A DNA stretch of 64,000 bases from CAYYYP01 sp964475985 (GTDB lineage Bacteria; Bdellovibrionota; UBA1018; CAYHWW01). The stretch covers positions 15,393 to 79,392 of the forward strand of contig CAYYYP010000011.1 of NCBI GenBank assembly GCA_964475985.1, written 5' to 3'. The notes under the pieces were generated by a model. The model saw nothing but the letters and a program-made list of their open reading frames with translations. It searched no databases and was not told where the DNA came from. This document shows positions 42,702 through 50,947 of this stretch, one piece after another (positions within the stretch are counted from its first letter, which is position 1; each line of letters opens with the position of its first letter). The translations under genes and the position numbers were made by a program.

Positions 42702-43580
42702 ATGTCCAATCAAATGGATTTTAAATATAGGCAAGTTCAGCTTCCTTCCATCAAACTCCATATCGTAGAAGCCGGCCCAAGTGATGGTCCGCTTATTATT
42801 CTGCTCCATGGCTTTCCTGATTTTTGGCAAGGGTTTGAATCCCAAATTTTAGCCTTTGCCCAAGCGGGCTTTCATGTCGTCGCGCCCGATCAGCGTGGTT
42901 ATAATTTAAGCGAAAAACCGTCCTTAGTTTCTGACTATGGCGCTCGTAAATTAGCCGAAGACGTGGTGGAACTCATAAACCATTTTAATGCCCCTAAAGC
43001 CTTCATTGGTGGTCATGACTGGGGTGGCGTCGTTGCGTGGCTGGTGGCAAGCATTTTTCCAGATAAAGTCATAAAACTTCTAGTTTTCAATATTTCCCAC
43101 CCCGCAGTAATGCAGCGTTTCTTACAGACCCATACGAAACAAAAGTTCAAGAGCTGGTACATGCTCTTTTTCCAGATTCCATGGCTACCGGAAGCCTATC
43201 TACGTGCATTCAATTTTTTTGCTTTACGGCGTACGATGCAAAAAAATCTTACCCAAGCGGCCTTTATGAAATTTGACTTCAATGCCTATATCAAAGCTTG
43301 GGGTCAGCCAGGGGCCCTCCGTTCGGCCATCAATTGGTACCGAGCGGCGCTTCGATTTCCGATAAAGCCTTTACCCAATCAGCATATCCAGATTCCAACG
43401 CTGTTGATCTGGGGGGAAAAAGATCCCTTTTTATCTAAAGAAATGGCTCAAGAATCCATTGACCTCTGCGATCAGGGGGAACTGCACCGATTCGCAGAGG
43501 CCGGACACTGGGTTCACCTCGATGAGGAAAAAGAAGTGAACAAAATCGCGTTGAGGTTTTTAACGCAAAAAAATCAGTGA
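42702..43580 (+). CDS. Alpha/beta hydrolase, epoxide-hydrolase-like
   Basis: 292 residues. HGFPDFW forms the oxyanion region, GGHDWGGVVAW the nucleophile elbow with Asp as nucleophile, and GEKDPFL plus AGHWVHLDEE complete the Asp-His set. An Asp nucleophile marks epoxide hydrolases and haloalkane dehalogenases; a cap-domain NWYR favours epoxide hydrolase. AAGG lies before the ATG at 42702; the in-frame Met 30 bp upstream lacks a ribosome site. Its stop overlaps the convergent baeRF-like gene by seven bases. Confidence 0.85.
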   Translation: MSNQMDFKYRQVQLPSIKLHIVEAGPSDGPLIILLHGFPDFWQGFESQILAFAQAGFHVVAPDQRGYNLSEKPSLVSDYGARKLAEDVVELINHFNAPKAFIGGHDWGGVVAWLVASIFPDKVIKLLVFNISHPAVMQRFLQTHTKQKFKSWYMLFFQIPWLPEAYLRAFNFFALRRTMQKNLTQAAFMKFDFNAYIKAWGQPGALRSAINWYRAALRFPIKPLPNQHIQIPTLLIWGEKDPFLSKEMAQESIDLCDQGELHRFAEAGHWVHLDEEKEVNKIALRFLTQKNQ

Positions 43581-43942
43581 AACGCGTCGTACGTCTTAAA
43601 AAAACTACGGGCTTTTTCCAAAACTTGATTTTCCGTCATGCGATCAATGCTTTCAATTCCAACGATTTTAGCCGCCAATTGAGCGTGATGATGTTTTTCA
43701 AAATGCGTTTTTAAATGATTTTTAGCTAACCCTGGGCCCATAATCAGGATTTCTTCCGCATCTTTGAGCTTGGTTGCGATTTCGTGAAAAAATTGTTCGT
43801 TTTCTTGACGCTCACGGGCATCGACGTGCGAGTTGGAATGCGCGTGGGTATTTTTTTTCAGATTTTCTTTTTGCGATCCCTTCGCGCTCAAATGAAAAAT
43901 CTCTGCCTCATTATGATCTAGCCAAATAACATATGCCGCCAT
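43574..43942 (-). CDS. Archaeal-eRF1-like (baeRF) small protein
   Basis: 122 residues. It starts MAAYVIWLDHNEAEIFHLSA and contains ILIMGPGLAKNHLKTHFEKHHHAQLAAKIVGIES, matching the eRF1 domain-3/pelota-like fold of the proteins annotated as translational machinery proteins, or baeRF. A His-rich loop (THAHSNSHVDAR) lies in the middle. The role is unknown, possibly ribosome rescue or stress. It is transcribed alone. Confidence 0.75.
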   Translation of the reverse strand: MAAYVIWLDHNEAEIFHLSAKGSQKENLKKNTHAHSNSHVDARERQENEQFFHEIATKLKDAEEILIMGPGLAKNHLKTHFEKHHHAQLAAKIVGIESIDRMTENQVLEKARSFFKTYDAFH

Positions 43943-44003
43943 GATATTTTTCCTTTCGAAAAAAACTAGGATCGAAAATATCCTTAGTCAAGCTTACTTG
44001 ACA

Positions 44004-45443
44004 CTATGCGTTTTTATAGAGGCGAAGGGCTTTTAGCTTTTGGTGAGCGTGGTCGACGATGGGGCTCATGGGCTCGTGGAGTGCCTTTCCCTTAAGGTGT
44101 GCCCGCTCCGGGACAAAACGTTTGATGTAATGTCCCTCCGGATCAAACCTTAAACTTTGCAGAGTAGGATTGAAAATGCGGAAGTAGGGCTGCGGGTCGC
44201 ATCCGGTGGAAGCGGCCCATTGCCAGCCCCCATTATTTGGTGCGAGGTCACCATCTAAGAGCTGATGCATGAAATGCCGTTCTCCCCAACGCCAGTCGAT
44301 GAGCAAGTCCTTAGTTAAAAACGAAGCAACGATCATGCGCACGCGGTTGTGCATCCACCCTGTTTGTTTCAGTTCCCGCATGCCGGCATCCACGATGGCG
44401 TAACCGGTGCGGCCCTCCTGCCAAGCCGCAAAAAGGCCAGGGTCATTCTCCCAAGGGATTGATTTGTATTTTTGAAGGTAAGCTTCATTTTCAACGCGTG
44501 GGCAGTGAAAAAGAATATGGTAATAAAATTCACGCCACACTAACTCCTTTAAGAATCTAGTCCGCCCACTTTCATCTTTAAAACCTAAGTTTTTGAGTTC
44601 AAGTGCGCCAATGACTTGTGCAGTCGTAAGCGAGCCATTTTTCAAAAATATGCTGAGCTTTGAAGTTCCGCTGACGGCCGGATAATCCCGATCATGACCA
44701 TAGTTGTCTAATTTTTCTTTAAATAACTTCAATTGAGTGATGCCCGCTGGGTGCCCTGCCGCGGGAATTGGGATATCAACATTTTTTGCGTTGATGGTTT
44801 TCACTTTGGTAAGCTGGTCTTGAAATTCCGGTGCATTTCCTAAGAGTTCAGCCCAACGCATTTGAAGTGGCCAAATACCTGCCGCCTTTGCCGGCGCCGA
44901 TTGGTTTTCAATTCTTGCGTGAACCTCTTTGGAGTCGAGTCGATCAAACCACTTTCGGGCGAAGGGCGAGTAGACCTGGTAAAATCCGCATTCGCCTTTT
45001 TGAATTTCTTCAGGCTCCATCAGCAGATGATCTCGCCCACTTTCGACGGGAAGGCCAAAGTCTTTCTGAAAAATTTCAGACGTTTCATCATCTCTTTTTC
45101 TGGCGAACGGTTCGTAATCACGGTTGAACGTCACGAGTGCCGGTAGTCCCTGGGGCGTACCCTTAAGAAATTTCAAAAGCTTAGGAAAGCCTACCTGCGG
45201 TACGGCGTCCAAAAAAAGAAGGTCGCCTCCGCATTTTTTAAATTCTTCCTTAAGTGAGCAAAGTGAATCTAAAAAAAATGCAAAACGGCGATGGGAAAAA
45301 TCGGGCCTAGCCAAAAAAGTAGAATCGAAAAAGAAAATGCCCAGCGTACGTCCGTGATGCCGCTCTTGGTTTTTTTGCAGGATCTCATTGCCCGGGATTC
45401 TGAGGTCCCGTCGAAACCAGTGCAGTCCGTAGGTTTTACTCAT
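44004..45443 (-). CDS. phrB: Deoxyribodipyrimidine photolyase
   Basis: 479 residues. N-terminal alpha/beta antenna domain (LHWFRRDLRIPGNEIL, LVTFNRDYEPFARKRDDE), then the FAD-binding helical domain with GRTRFLKELVWREFYYHILFH, TGYAIVDAGMRELKQTGWMHNRVRMIVASFLTKDLLIDWRWGERHFMHQLLDGD and NNGGWQWAASTGCDPQPYFRIFNP. These match class I CPD photolyases. It repairs UV lesions with blue light. It is cotranscribed with the epimerase gene, whose stop overlaps its start (ATGA). Confidence 0.95.
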   Translation of the reverse strand: MSKTYGLHWFRRDLRIPGNEILQKNQERHHGRTLGIFFFDSTFLARPDFSHRRFAFFLDSLCSLKEEFKKCGGDLLFLDAVPQVGFPKLLKFLKGTPQGLPALVTFNRDYEPFARKRDDETSEIFQKDFGLPVESGRDHLLMEPEEIQKGECGFYQVYSPFARKWFDRLDSKEVHARIENQSAPAKAAGIWPLQMRWAELLGNAPEFQDQLTKVKTINAKNVDIPIPAAGHPAGITQLKLFKEKLDNYGHDRDYPAVSGTSKLSIFLKNGSLTTAQVIGALELKNLGFKDESGRTRFLKELVWREFYYHILFHCPRVENEAYLQKYKSIPWENDPGLFAAWQEGRTGYAIVDAGMRELKQTGWMHNRVRMIVASFLTKDLLIDWRWGERHFMHQLLDGDLAPNNGGWQWAASTGCDPQPYFRIFNPTLQSLRFDPEGHYIKRFVPERAHLKGKALHEPMSPIVDHAHQKLKALRLYKNA

Positions 45444-46339
45444 GATGGTGGGTAGATTTCCGCCAAAGCCGCTTCCAGGGTTTCAAAACGAAAACGAAAT
45501 CCTTCCGTAGTAGCACGTTTTGGAGTCACCCGTTGGCTCGCTAGAATCATCGTGGCCATTTCACCCATAAGGATTTTTAGCGCAAAAGCCGGAATTTTTC
45601 CCAGCACGGGTAACTTCCTGGCCTCGGCGAGCTTTTTCGTAAAGTTCAGATTGGTTTCGGGGTTCGGCGCCGTGAGATTGTAGGCGCCATGGGCATTTTG
45701 ATTGATGAGGGCGTATTCAATAAATCCAACCACATCATTTATGTGAGCCCAACTCATCCATTGATTCCCGGTCCCTAAGGTTACGGGTTGCATTTTAGCG
45801 AGCGCTCCACCATCCGGGCCTAAAACAATTCCGTTTCGAAGCAGGACAATCCTTACGTTAAGGGCTTTGGCTTTAAGGGCCGCGGCTTCCCAGTCGTCCG
45901 TAACTTTCGCTAAAAACCCCGCGCCTGCAATGCTATCTTCCGTTAAAATTTTATCGCCGGCATCTCCATAAATCCCAATGGCCGATGCGTTCAGTAATGT
46001 AGAAGGCCTTTCGCCCGGAGGAAGCAGGGCTAAGGCTTCAACAATTTGCCTCGTGGTTCCAATGCGAGAGTCATAAATATTTCGTTTTCGTTTTTCCGTC
46101 CACCGCCCCTGTGCAACGGGGGCGCCCGCCAAGTGAATAACGGCATCCATGCCCTTGAAAATAGTTTTCAGATTTTCAGCCGCATTTTTGCCCGTCGGCC
46201 ATTCTTGAGCTGCGCAAGGCAAACTAGCGGCGTCCGTAGCTTTTCGCACCATAGCCGTAACGGAATGTCCTTTTTGAAGGAGATGATTCAGTAAGGGCTG
46301 CCCAATAAAACCAGTTGCGCCCGTAAGTATGATTTTCAT
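45440..46339 (-). CDS. TIGR01777-family epimerase
   Basis: 299 residues of the extended SDR fold. GATGFIGQPLL is the nucleotide-binding loop, DAVIHLAGAPV the second family block, and the C-terminal part has MSWAHINDVVGFIEYAL and YNLTAPNP, as in the YfcH/SulA group. The usual Tyr-x3-Lys active site is not evident, as in many of this group. Reaction unknown. It is the first gene of the transcript with photolyase, a common pairing. Confidence 0.9.
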   Translation of the reverse strand: MKIILTGATGFIGQPLLNHLLQKGHSVTAMVRKATDAASLPCAAQEWPTGKNAAENLKTIFKGMDAVIHLAGAPVAQGRWTEKRKRNIYDSRIGTTRQIVEALALLPPGERPSTLLNASAIGIYGDAGDKILTEDSIAGAGFLAKVTDDWEAAALKAKALNVRIVLLRNGIVLGPDGGALAKMQPVTLGTGNQWMSWAHINDVVGFIEYALINQNAHGAYNLTAPNPETNLNFTKKLAEARKLPVLGKIPAFALKILMGEMATMILASQRVTPKRATTEGFRFRFETLEAALAEIYPPS

Positions 46340-46428
46340 GAAGTTCTCCCATCGATGCGGCTTTAAACATTAGGTTATGCTCGGCCCTTGTCAAACCTTT
46401 CTCGGTGATCGGCGCTAGGAGGATGAAG

Positions 46429-47445
46429 ATGCCTCTGTTAGGCTTATCGCGCATGTTTAGCATCGAACACGGAAAATCTGCATTAGTCCTTGCTCCCATG
46501 GAAGGCGTCACGGACGCCCCCATGCGCACTTTGCTTTCTGAGCGTGGTGGGCTCACCCATTGTGTTTCGGAGTTTTTCCGCGTTTCGGAAAATGTGCCTT
46601 CAAAAAGGGCGCTTTTAAAGCATATGCCAGAGCTAATAAACGGCGGAGTTACGGCATCAGGTGTTTCGGTACAGATGCAACTTTTGGGAGGGCACGCCGA
46701 GCGTTTAGCCCTCACTGCCAAACTTGCCGTAGAGTCAGGATCACCCGGGATCGATCTTAATTTTGGTTGCCCAGCTCCCATCGTAAATCGCAATGATGGA
46801 GGTGCTGCGCTTTTAAAATACCCGGCGCGCATAAAGGAAATCGTAAGTGCAGTGAGAGAAGCGGTTCCTAAGTCCGCTCCCGTTTCGGTGAAACTCAGGC
46901 TTGGGTTTGAGTCAATGGAAGATATTTATACCAACGCGGTTATGGCAGAGGCCGGCGGCGCCACTTGGCTTACGATTCATGCCCGCACTAAAACTCAAGG
47001 GTATCGTCCACCCGCCTATTGGGAATACATCGCCGAAACTAAAAAGCGGGTCTCTATACCGGTGGTGGCGAACGGAGATATTTGGGATTTAGAGGGCTTC
47101 AAACGCTGCCGAGATATTACAGGTTGCGAGCATTTCATGGTGGGCAGGGGAGTGCTGGTGAATCCATCGTTGCCCCATCAAATCGCTCGCGAACTTGGCT
47201 TGCCCGCAACTCCGCTTCAGGAAACGAGCGATTGGAAGGAGCCTAGGGATTGGGAGAAAATATTTGAGCGCTTCTCAAGGCTTTGTGACCCGCACGCGGA
47301 AAACCCGCATTATAACCTCTGTCGTTTAAAACAGTGGTTAAACCTAGTTTCCTATCGTCAGGAATTGCCCTGGTTTAAAGCACTCAAACGAACCCAGTTC
47401 CTTGGCGAGTTTTTTAGCTTTCTTTCCGCGAATCCGGGCGCGTAA
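46429..47445 (+). CDS. dus: tRNA-dihydrouridine synthase
   Basis: 338 residues. FMN-dependent enzyme reducing uridines in tRNA D-loops. LAPMEGVTDAPMRTLL begins the TIM barrel; GIDLNFGCPAPIVNRNDGGAALL holds the catalytic Cys; SVKLRLGF, LTIHARTKTQGY and VVANGDIW follow. The pattern is close to the DusC subgroup. ATG 46429 is chosen because AGGAGG is six bases before it; the earlier in-frame ATGs lie at or in front of that site. Convergent with the frameshifted gene. Confidence 0.93.
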   Translation: MPLLGLSRMFSIEHGKSALVLAPMEGVTDAPMRTLLSERGGLTHCVSEFFRVSENVPSKRALLKHMPELINGGVTASGVSVQMQLLGGHAERLALTAKLAVESGSPGIDLNFGCPAPIVNRNDGGAALLKYPARIKEIVSAVREAVPKSAPVSVKLRLGFESMEDIYTNAVMAEAGGATWLTIHARTKTQGYRPPAYWEYIAETKKRVSIPVVANGDIWDLEGFKRCRDITGCEHFMVGRGVLVNPSLPHQIARELGLPATPLQETSDWKEPRDWEKIFERFSRLCDPHAENPHYNLCRLKQWLNLVSYRQELPWFKALKRTQFLGEFFSFLSANPGA

Positions 47446-47999
47446 TGCGTTCCTTTAAATTCATGACGGAGAGAAATGCCGATACCGGTAGGATAAGATT
47501 CACAAAAAGCAGGCACAAAATGAATTGCGGAACGCTCATCTGCTGCTGATTTAAAAAATAGCCAAAAATCACAAGGAAACTCATGGCAAAATGCAGGCAG
47601 ACCTGGGGTAACGAACCGTAGACTGCACGGAGATGAAAAGAATCCGAAGCAGAATCCCGGGTAATCGTTGCACGATCCCAGAGATGGTGCATTACGGGTG
47701 CGTTATCAAAAATAGAAAAAGCAAGTTGATCAAGCCCTGGAATGGCGATTTCAAAGTGATCTCTTTTGGTGGGGCAATGGGCTACCTCATAACGGCATTT
47801 TTCCCGATCAAGAGCTTGGTAAAGTTGGTGCCTGGGTACTTTAATCTTCCATGAATAAAAAATAGGCCGCCTCCTTGGCTGCTGGTGAATAGACTTTCAG
47901 TTTCGCATGTTTTCCGAGCGGAATCAAAAAAATGCAGAAATAACGCTTGATGTTGTTTCGTAAGAAAGTGCACTCTTTACCGTATCCAATATGAATCAT
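47414..47999 (-). pseudogene. Membrane protein gene with apparent frameshift or ATT start
   Basis: A 52-codon frame from ATG 47999 (MIHIGYGKECTFLRNNIK... to KEAAYFLFMED) stops at 47841. The shifted frame carries on without a stop from 47878 to 47414: FYSWKIKVPRHQLYQALDRE, then HFEIAIPGLDQLAFSIFDNAP, then two membrane helices (FAMSFLVIFGYFL, FILCLLFVNLILPVSAFL). Deleting one base of the A6 run at 47857-47862 joins them into a protein of about 194 residues. Alternatively the second frame starts at ATT, with AAGGAGG six bases upstream. The shift may be a sequencing error, a slippery tract or real decay. Family unknown. Confidence 0.55.
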
Positions 48000-48455
48000 G
48001 ATTTTGAAGTATGGCTGGTATCTATGGTTTCTGAATCGCCCTGGCAGTTATTGGCCTTATTTGGCATTTTATTCGTTTTGGGCGAGGTGTTTGTGAGCGG
48101 TTTTTTCATGCTGCCCATCGGTTTGGCGTTTTTACTCACAGCCGTATTCTCCCTTTGGGTTAAAAATTGGGCAGTACTTCTTGCCGTGTTGGCCGTTCTC
48201 CAGGTGGCGTTATTTCTTTTTTTTCAAAGAACTTTTAAAAAGAAGGATCGTCCGGCTCCGGCCTTGAATGCCGAGGGCATGATTGGCGCGGAGTGCGAAG
48301 TCACGGAAGAGATTCCCATAGAGGGATTAGGTTACGTCAAGCTTTACGGTGATCGTTGGCAAGCAAAAAGTCCCGCAACGACAATCCTGAAAAAAGGTGA
48401 GAAGGTCATCATCGTTGGCCTTGACGGCAATAAAGTGATCGTAAAGCACAAGTAA
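47991..48455 (+). CDS. NfeD-family membrane protein
   Basis: 154 residues: two or three N-terminal helices (PWQLLALFGILFVLGEVFVSGFF, LLTAVFSLWVKNWAVLLAVLAVLQVALFLFF) and a C-terminal OB-like domain with GAECEVTEEI, GYVKLYGDRWQAKS and VIIVGLDGNKVIVKH, matching the NfeD C-terminal domain. NfeD proteins pair with SPFH-domain proteins in membrane microdomains; the SPFH gene follows after 38 bp. There is no clear ribosome site before the ATG. The divergent frameshifted gene overlaps by nine bases. Confidence 0.9.
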   Translation: MNHDFEVWLVSMVSESPWQLLALFGILFVLGEVFVSGFFMLPIGLAFLLTAVFSLWVKNWAVLLAVLAVLQVALFLFFQRTFKKKDRPAPALNAEGMIGAECEVTEEIPIEGLGYVKLYGDRWQAKSPATTILKKGEKVIIVGLDGNKVIVKHK

Positions 48456-48493
48456 CAAAAGCAGTGAACGATCGGTAGAAAAGGAAATTTGAA

Positions 48494-49459
48494 ATGGAAA
48501 TTACGCTTATCGTCGGTGGAGCCCTCGTTCTTTTTGCCATGGTGGTGTTGGGTAAAGGCATTCGGGTTGTGCAACAGAGCGAATGCATCCTCATTGAACG
48601 ACTTGGCAGTTATTCACGAATTTTAAGCAATGGCCTTAACGTCATCATTCCCTTCATAGATTCGCCGCGGGCCGTGTTCTGGATTTTTAATGGCCACGTA
48701 GTTCCCACGATTCGTTTGGATTTGAGGGAAACGGTCCTTGAGGTCCCAAGCCAGGCCGTGATTACCCGCGATAATGTTTCCATCGAAATCGATGCGCTAC
48801 TTTATATTCAAATTGTTGATCCCGTGAAATCAACCTACGAGATTGCCAACGTTCCCATGGCCGTAGCCCAGCTTGCCCAAACCTCTTTGCGAAACGTGAT
48901 TGGTGAACTTGACCTCGACCATACTCTGACTTCGCGTGACACCATCAATGCGAAACTTAAGGCTGTCCTTGATGAAGCAACGGATAAGTGGGGCACCAAA
49001 GTGAACCGCGTGGAGATCAAAAACATTACGCCACCGCGTGAGATTCAAATCGCCATGGAAAAACAAATGCAAGCGGAGCGGGAACGCCGGGCTAAAGTCT
49101 TGGAAGCCGAAGGCGATAAACAGGCGCGGATTTCACGATCCGAAGGGATTCGCCAGGAACAGATCAATATCGCCGATGGTGAAAAAGAGTCCCAAATCAG
49201 GCGCTCTGAAGGGGAGGCCTCCGCCATTAGACAAGTCGCCGAAGCGAAAAAAGAAGCCATCGCCCTCATCAAATCCTCCTTGGGAGATGCCACGCTAGCG
49301 AGCCAATTCCTCATTGCGACCAATTATTTGGATCAGTTTGGTAAGTTTGTGACTAAGCCTAGCGATAAGGTTTTTATTCCCTATGAAGCCAGCACTTCCT
49401 TGGGAAGCCTTGGCAGCATTGCCGAGCTTCTGAGCAAAACGAACTCATCTAAACCATAA
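48494..49459 (+). CDS. SPFH/stomatin-like protein (QmcA type)
   Basis: 321 residues. An N-terminal hairpin or helix (EITLIVGGALVLFAMVVLGKG) is followed by the SPFH domain (VQQSECILIERLGSYSRILSNGLNVIIPF, DLDHTLTSRDTINAKL) and a long charged coiled coil rich in RRAKVLEAEGDKQARI-type repeats. Partner of the NfeD protein upstream. Such proteins form ring assemblies around membrane proteases. GGAAATTTGAA lies before the ATG. Confidence 0.93.
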   Translation: MEITLIVGGALVLFAMVVLGKGIRVVQQSECILIERLGSYSRILSNGLNVIIPFIDSPRAVFWIFNGHVVPTIRLDLRETVLEVPSQAVITRDNVSIEIDALLYIQIVDPVKSTYEIANVPMAVAQLAQTSLRNVIGELDLDHTLTSRDTINAKLKAVLDEATDKWGTKVNRVEIKNITPPREIQIAMEKQMQAERERRAKVLEAEGDKQARISRSEGIRQEQINIADGEKESQIRRSEGEASAIRQVAEAKKEAIALIKSSLGDATLASQFLIATNYLDQFGKFVTKPSDKVFIPYEASTSLGSLGSIAELLSKTNSSKP

Positions 49460-49477
49460 TTATTGATGACGGCTTGG

Positions 49478-50788
49478 CTAAGGAGCCATTGTAACGGTGA
49501 CCGGTACTGCGCTGGCGACGGTCGCACCATTGCCTAACTGGCCTTGGGAGCCGTCGGCTCCCCAGCACACAACACTGCTGGATGCTTTGATGGCGCACGC
49601 AAATGGGCCTCCTGTAAAGCTCGTTGCGCTGAAACTTGCCGCCATTACGTCGGTGCCTAACGCCGTGAGCGGAGTAAGCACTTGCACATAGGCCTGGGTT
49701 GCATAATCCACCGAAGTGACACCATCGCCGAGCATGAAGTCGGCTCTTCCAGAGCAACTCAATACGCCACCGTTAAGGCGGCAGGTGTTATAAACCCCAT
49801 TCAATAAGTTTCCATTCTGATTGAATCTTGTCACCAACGTTGGACTAGGTCTTGAACCATTCCCCGCTGAGCTCCCAATGTTTGCAAAATAGCCCGTAGC
49901 TACAGATGCATGCCCCCAACAATATGTATTGAGGCCGCCACTGTCATTGAATTCTGCGCACCCACCATTTTGGCCGACTACCCAATTTGTTAGTGGCGCC
50001 GTCACGCCAGGAACGGCCATGGGAGTAAACTCCCCGTTAGTTAGAGTGCCTCGCCCAAGTTGTCCATTATAGTTGTAGCCCCAACATAAAAGTGATGAAG
50101 CCGTTTCCGCGCAGAAAGTGCTTCCGCCGCCGGAAATTTTTACGACGCCGCTGCTCGCTCCCAGGCCCGTTACCCAGTCCAGTGCCGTGGATAAATTATT
50201 TCCATATCCGAGTTGGCCCGAAGAGTTATCGCCCTTGCATTGCACTCCACCAGATCGAAGGACACAAAAATTTGATTCCCCAGCCACCAAAGAGACTACG
50301 CCTTGTGATGCATCTAAACCTGGGACGACGGTTGGATTACGGTAATTTACCGGGAAACTGGCGCCTCCCCAGCACATGACTGCGCCATCAACGATAGCAC
50401 AACTATAGCTCGCACCTAAGGAAAGGCCAGTGATGACACCGTCCACGCCGGAAACCCAAACGCCCGTAGACGAGTTCGTAGTAGTTCCGTCGCCAAGTTG
50501 GCCAAGATGATTTCTGCCCCAACATTGAATGCGAGAACCAATGACTGCGCAGGCGTGTTGTCCGCCAGCAGCAACCATAGTGATTGCCGGAGCGGAAACC
50601 GTGGGCGCACCGCCACCGCTTGGAGTTGCCGCCGGTCCTGAACTTGCGCTGCCACCACCTCCACCGCCCGCGGAACCCGATCCACAATTTGTGGCGTATG
50701 CCGCTAAAAATACCGAAATGGAAACGAAAGCAATCGTTAAGCCTCTGCGTTTTTTCAAAGTGCTTTGAATCATTTTTAAAAACCCCAT
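49478..50788 (-). CDS. Exported RCC1-repeat protein
   Basis: About 436 residues. A basic start and hydrophobic segment end at AYATNCGSGS, a possible weak lipobox. A Gly/Ser/Pro linker follows, then five or more RCC1-like blades with GQLGDGT, CWGRNHLGQLG, CWGYNYNGQLGRGT and CWGADGSQGQLGNG. Each blade pairs a Cys-Trp-Gly with a Cys near SYSCAIV, suggesting disulfide-bonded repeats. RCC1 propellers bind proteins. Starts at 50788 or 50773 are possible; a longer reading from 50875 is unlikely. Function unknown. Confidence 0.85.
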   Translation of the reverse strand: MGFLKMIQSTLKKRRGLTIAFVSISVFLAAYATNCGSGSAGGGGGGSASSGPAATPSGGGAPTVSAPAITMVAAGGQHACAVIGSRIQCWGRNHLGQLGDGTTTNSSTGVWVSGVDGVITGLSLGASYSCAIVDGAVMCWGGASFPVNYRNPTVVPGLDASQGVVSLVAGESNFCVLRSGGVQCKGDNSSGQLGYGNNLSTALDWVTGLGASSGVVKISGGGSTFCAETASSLLCWGYNYNGQLGRGTLTNGEFTPMAVPGVTAPLTNWVVGQNGGCAEFNDSGGLNTYCWGHASVATGYFANIGSSAGNGSRPSPTLVTRFNQNGNLLNGVYNTCRLNGGVLSCSGRADFMLGDGVTSVDYATQAYVQVLTPLTALGTDVMAASFSATSFTGGPFACAIKASSSVVCWGADGSQGQLGNGATVASAVPVTVTMAP

Positions 50789-50947
50789 ATTTTTTGATGC
50801 GCCCCGTAAAGAAAAGTATAAATGAAATAAATTTAAAATAAAACTGCCTTCTAAAAAAACAATAATGCTAAACAAATCGAGACATTCGCGCGGTAAATAA
50901 AGAATGGACTTAATTGCCGAATCCGGCGGCAGCGCCCACGGCTAAAG

